Positions 63,424 to 64,000 of a stretch of 64,000 bases of DNA are shown piece after piece (the first letter of the stretch is position 1; each line of letters opens with the position of its first letter). The notes beneath the pieces were generated by a model. It was not told the origin of the DNA. It did not search any database and saw only the letters and a program-made list of their open reading frames with translations. The DNA comes from Rheinheimera pacifica (GTDB taxonomy: Bacteria; Pseudomonadota; Gammaproteobacteria; Enterobacterales; Alteromonadaceae). The stretch is from assembly GCF_024809855.1 (NCBI RefSeq), contig NZ_JANUEM010000012.1, forward strand, positions 62,001-126,000. The letters are read 5' to 3'. The translations under genes were made by a program, and so were the position numbers.

Positions 63424-64000
63424 ATGACAGCACAAATTATTGATGGCAAAGCCGTTGCCCAGGCAACAAAAGATAAAGTTGCCGCTCAGGTTCGCGCCCG
63501 GGTTGCAGCAGGTAAAAGAGCACCGGGCTTAGCCGTAGTGCTGGTAGGGGTAAACCCGGCATCTCAGGTTTATGTAGGCAGTAAACGTAAGGCCTGTGAA
63601 GAAGTTGGCTTTCATTCTGTATCTTACGATTTACCTTCAGATACTACCGAGCAACAGCTACTGGAGCTGATCGACAACTTAAATAATGACAACACTGTAG
63701 ACGGTATTCTGGTACAACTGCCATTACCCGCCGGCCTGGATGCCTCTGCCATTTTAGAGCGTATAAACCCGCACAAAGACGTCGATGGCTTTCACCCATA
63801 CAATATAGGCCGTTTAGCACAGCGCATGCCAGCGCTGCGCTCCTGCACGCCTAAAGGCATTATGACACTGCTGCAAAGTACCGGCGTTAACGTAAAAGGT
63901 ATGGATGCGGTTGTCGTGGGTGCTTCCAACATCGTTGGCCGGCCCATGGCGCTGGAATTACTGCTGGCTGGTTGCACGACAACGGTGTGCCATAAATTTA
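63424..64000 (+). CDS. folD: Methylenetetrahydrofolate dehydrogenase/cyclohydrolase FolD, 3'-truncated by window edge
   Basis: The frame starts at the ATG at 63424 and stays open to the end of the window (192 codons visible of about 285). Motifs are [22 protein letters not shown] (key part [11 protein letters not shown], with the catalytic Tyr and Lys), [19 protein letters not shown] and the NADP loop [10 protein letters not shown]. It interconverts 5,10-methylene- and 10-formyl-tetrahydrofolate. It is divergent from the tRNA cluster. Confidence 0.96.
   Translation, partial: MTAQIIDGKAVAQATKDKVAAQVRARVAAGKRAPGLAVVLVGVNPASQVYVGSKRKACEEVGFHSVSYDLPSDTTEQQLLELIDNLNNDNTVDGILVQLPLPAGLDASAILERINPHKDVDGFHPYNIGRLAQRMPALRSCTPKGIMTLLQSTGVNVKGMDAVVVGASNIVGRPMALELLLAGCTTTVCHKF

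Overview
The window is a contiguous chromosomal segment of a gammaproteobacterium, dense with core genes. Gene content and order (pomAB sodium-type flagellar stator, nrdR-rib-nusB-thiL-pgpA, psp next to sap, tig-clpP-clpX-lon-hupB-ppiD, phhA-phhB-tyrR beside a homogentisate operon) suggest an Alteromonadales/Chromatiaceae-type marine or freshwater organism such as Rheinheimera, Alishewanella or a relative. That placement is inference from gene content; no search was run. I see no transposase, integrase, phage gene or CRISPR array. Nearly all the DNA is explained by ordinary genes, and I found no convincing new multi-gene defence or mobile system.

Layout. 1-7 kb: end of a c-di-GMP phosphodiesterase (cut by the window edge), msrA, the B12 receptor btuB behind a cobalamin riboswitch, yajQ, a VanZ-like protein, panE and thiI. 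7-12 kb: pomAB, then xseB-ispA-dxs (isoprenoid precursors). 12-22 kb: a long minus-strand run glyA, nrdR-ribD-ribE-ribBX-ribH-nusB-thiL-pgpA, ending in a large periplasmic beta-propeller diguanylate cyclase. 22.5-30.4 kb: dinB with an SOS box, a cold-shock protein, a DEAD-box helicase, a DUF2058 protein, an acetyltransferase, a methyltransferase, gloB, mltD and a secreted protein of unknown function. 30.4-31.6 kb: a small membrane protein and cheV.

31.8-39 kb is an aromatic amino acid catabolic island: phhA-phhB turn Phe into Tyr, tyrR is the regulator, and hppD-hmgA-fahA-maiA carry 4-hydroxyphenylpyruvate to fumarate and acetoacetate. Three TyrR-box-like sites sit upstream of phhA, tyrR and hppD, so the island probably forms one regulon; the transaminase step is not encoded here. 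A methionine gamma-lyase follows. 40.4-50.8 kb carries pspA-pspB-pspC-ycjX-ycjF (envelope stress, with a sigma-54-like promoter), divergent to pspF, whose stop codon overlaps the first gene of sapABCDF. 50.8-59.3 kb is a proteostasis block: ppiD, hupB, lon (with a sigma-32-like promoter), clpX, clpP and tig. 59.5-61.9 kb is proBA. After an acetyltransferase comes a minus-strand tRNA cluster (Pro-Arg-His-Pro plus a decayed tRNA-Pro copy), and the window ends inside folD.

The points most worth a second look are the decayed tRNA-Pro duplicate, an intergenic repeat with inverted ends inside the homogentisate operon, the overlap of promoter, terminator and riboswitch before btuB, the three-site TyrR regulon, the catalytically degenerate RibA half of ribBX, and the propeller diguanylate cyclase at the end of the riboflavin gene run.
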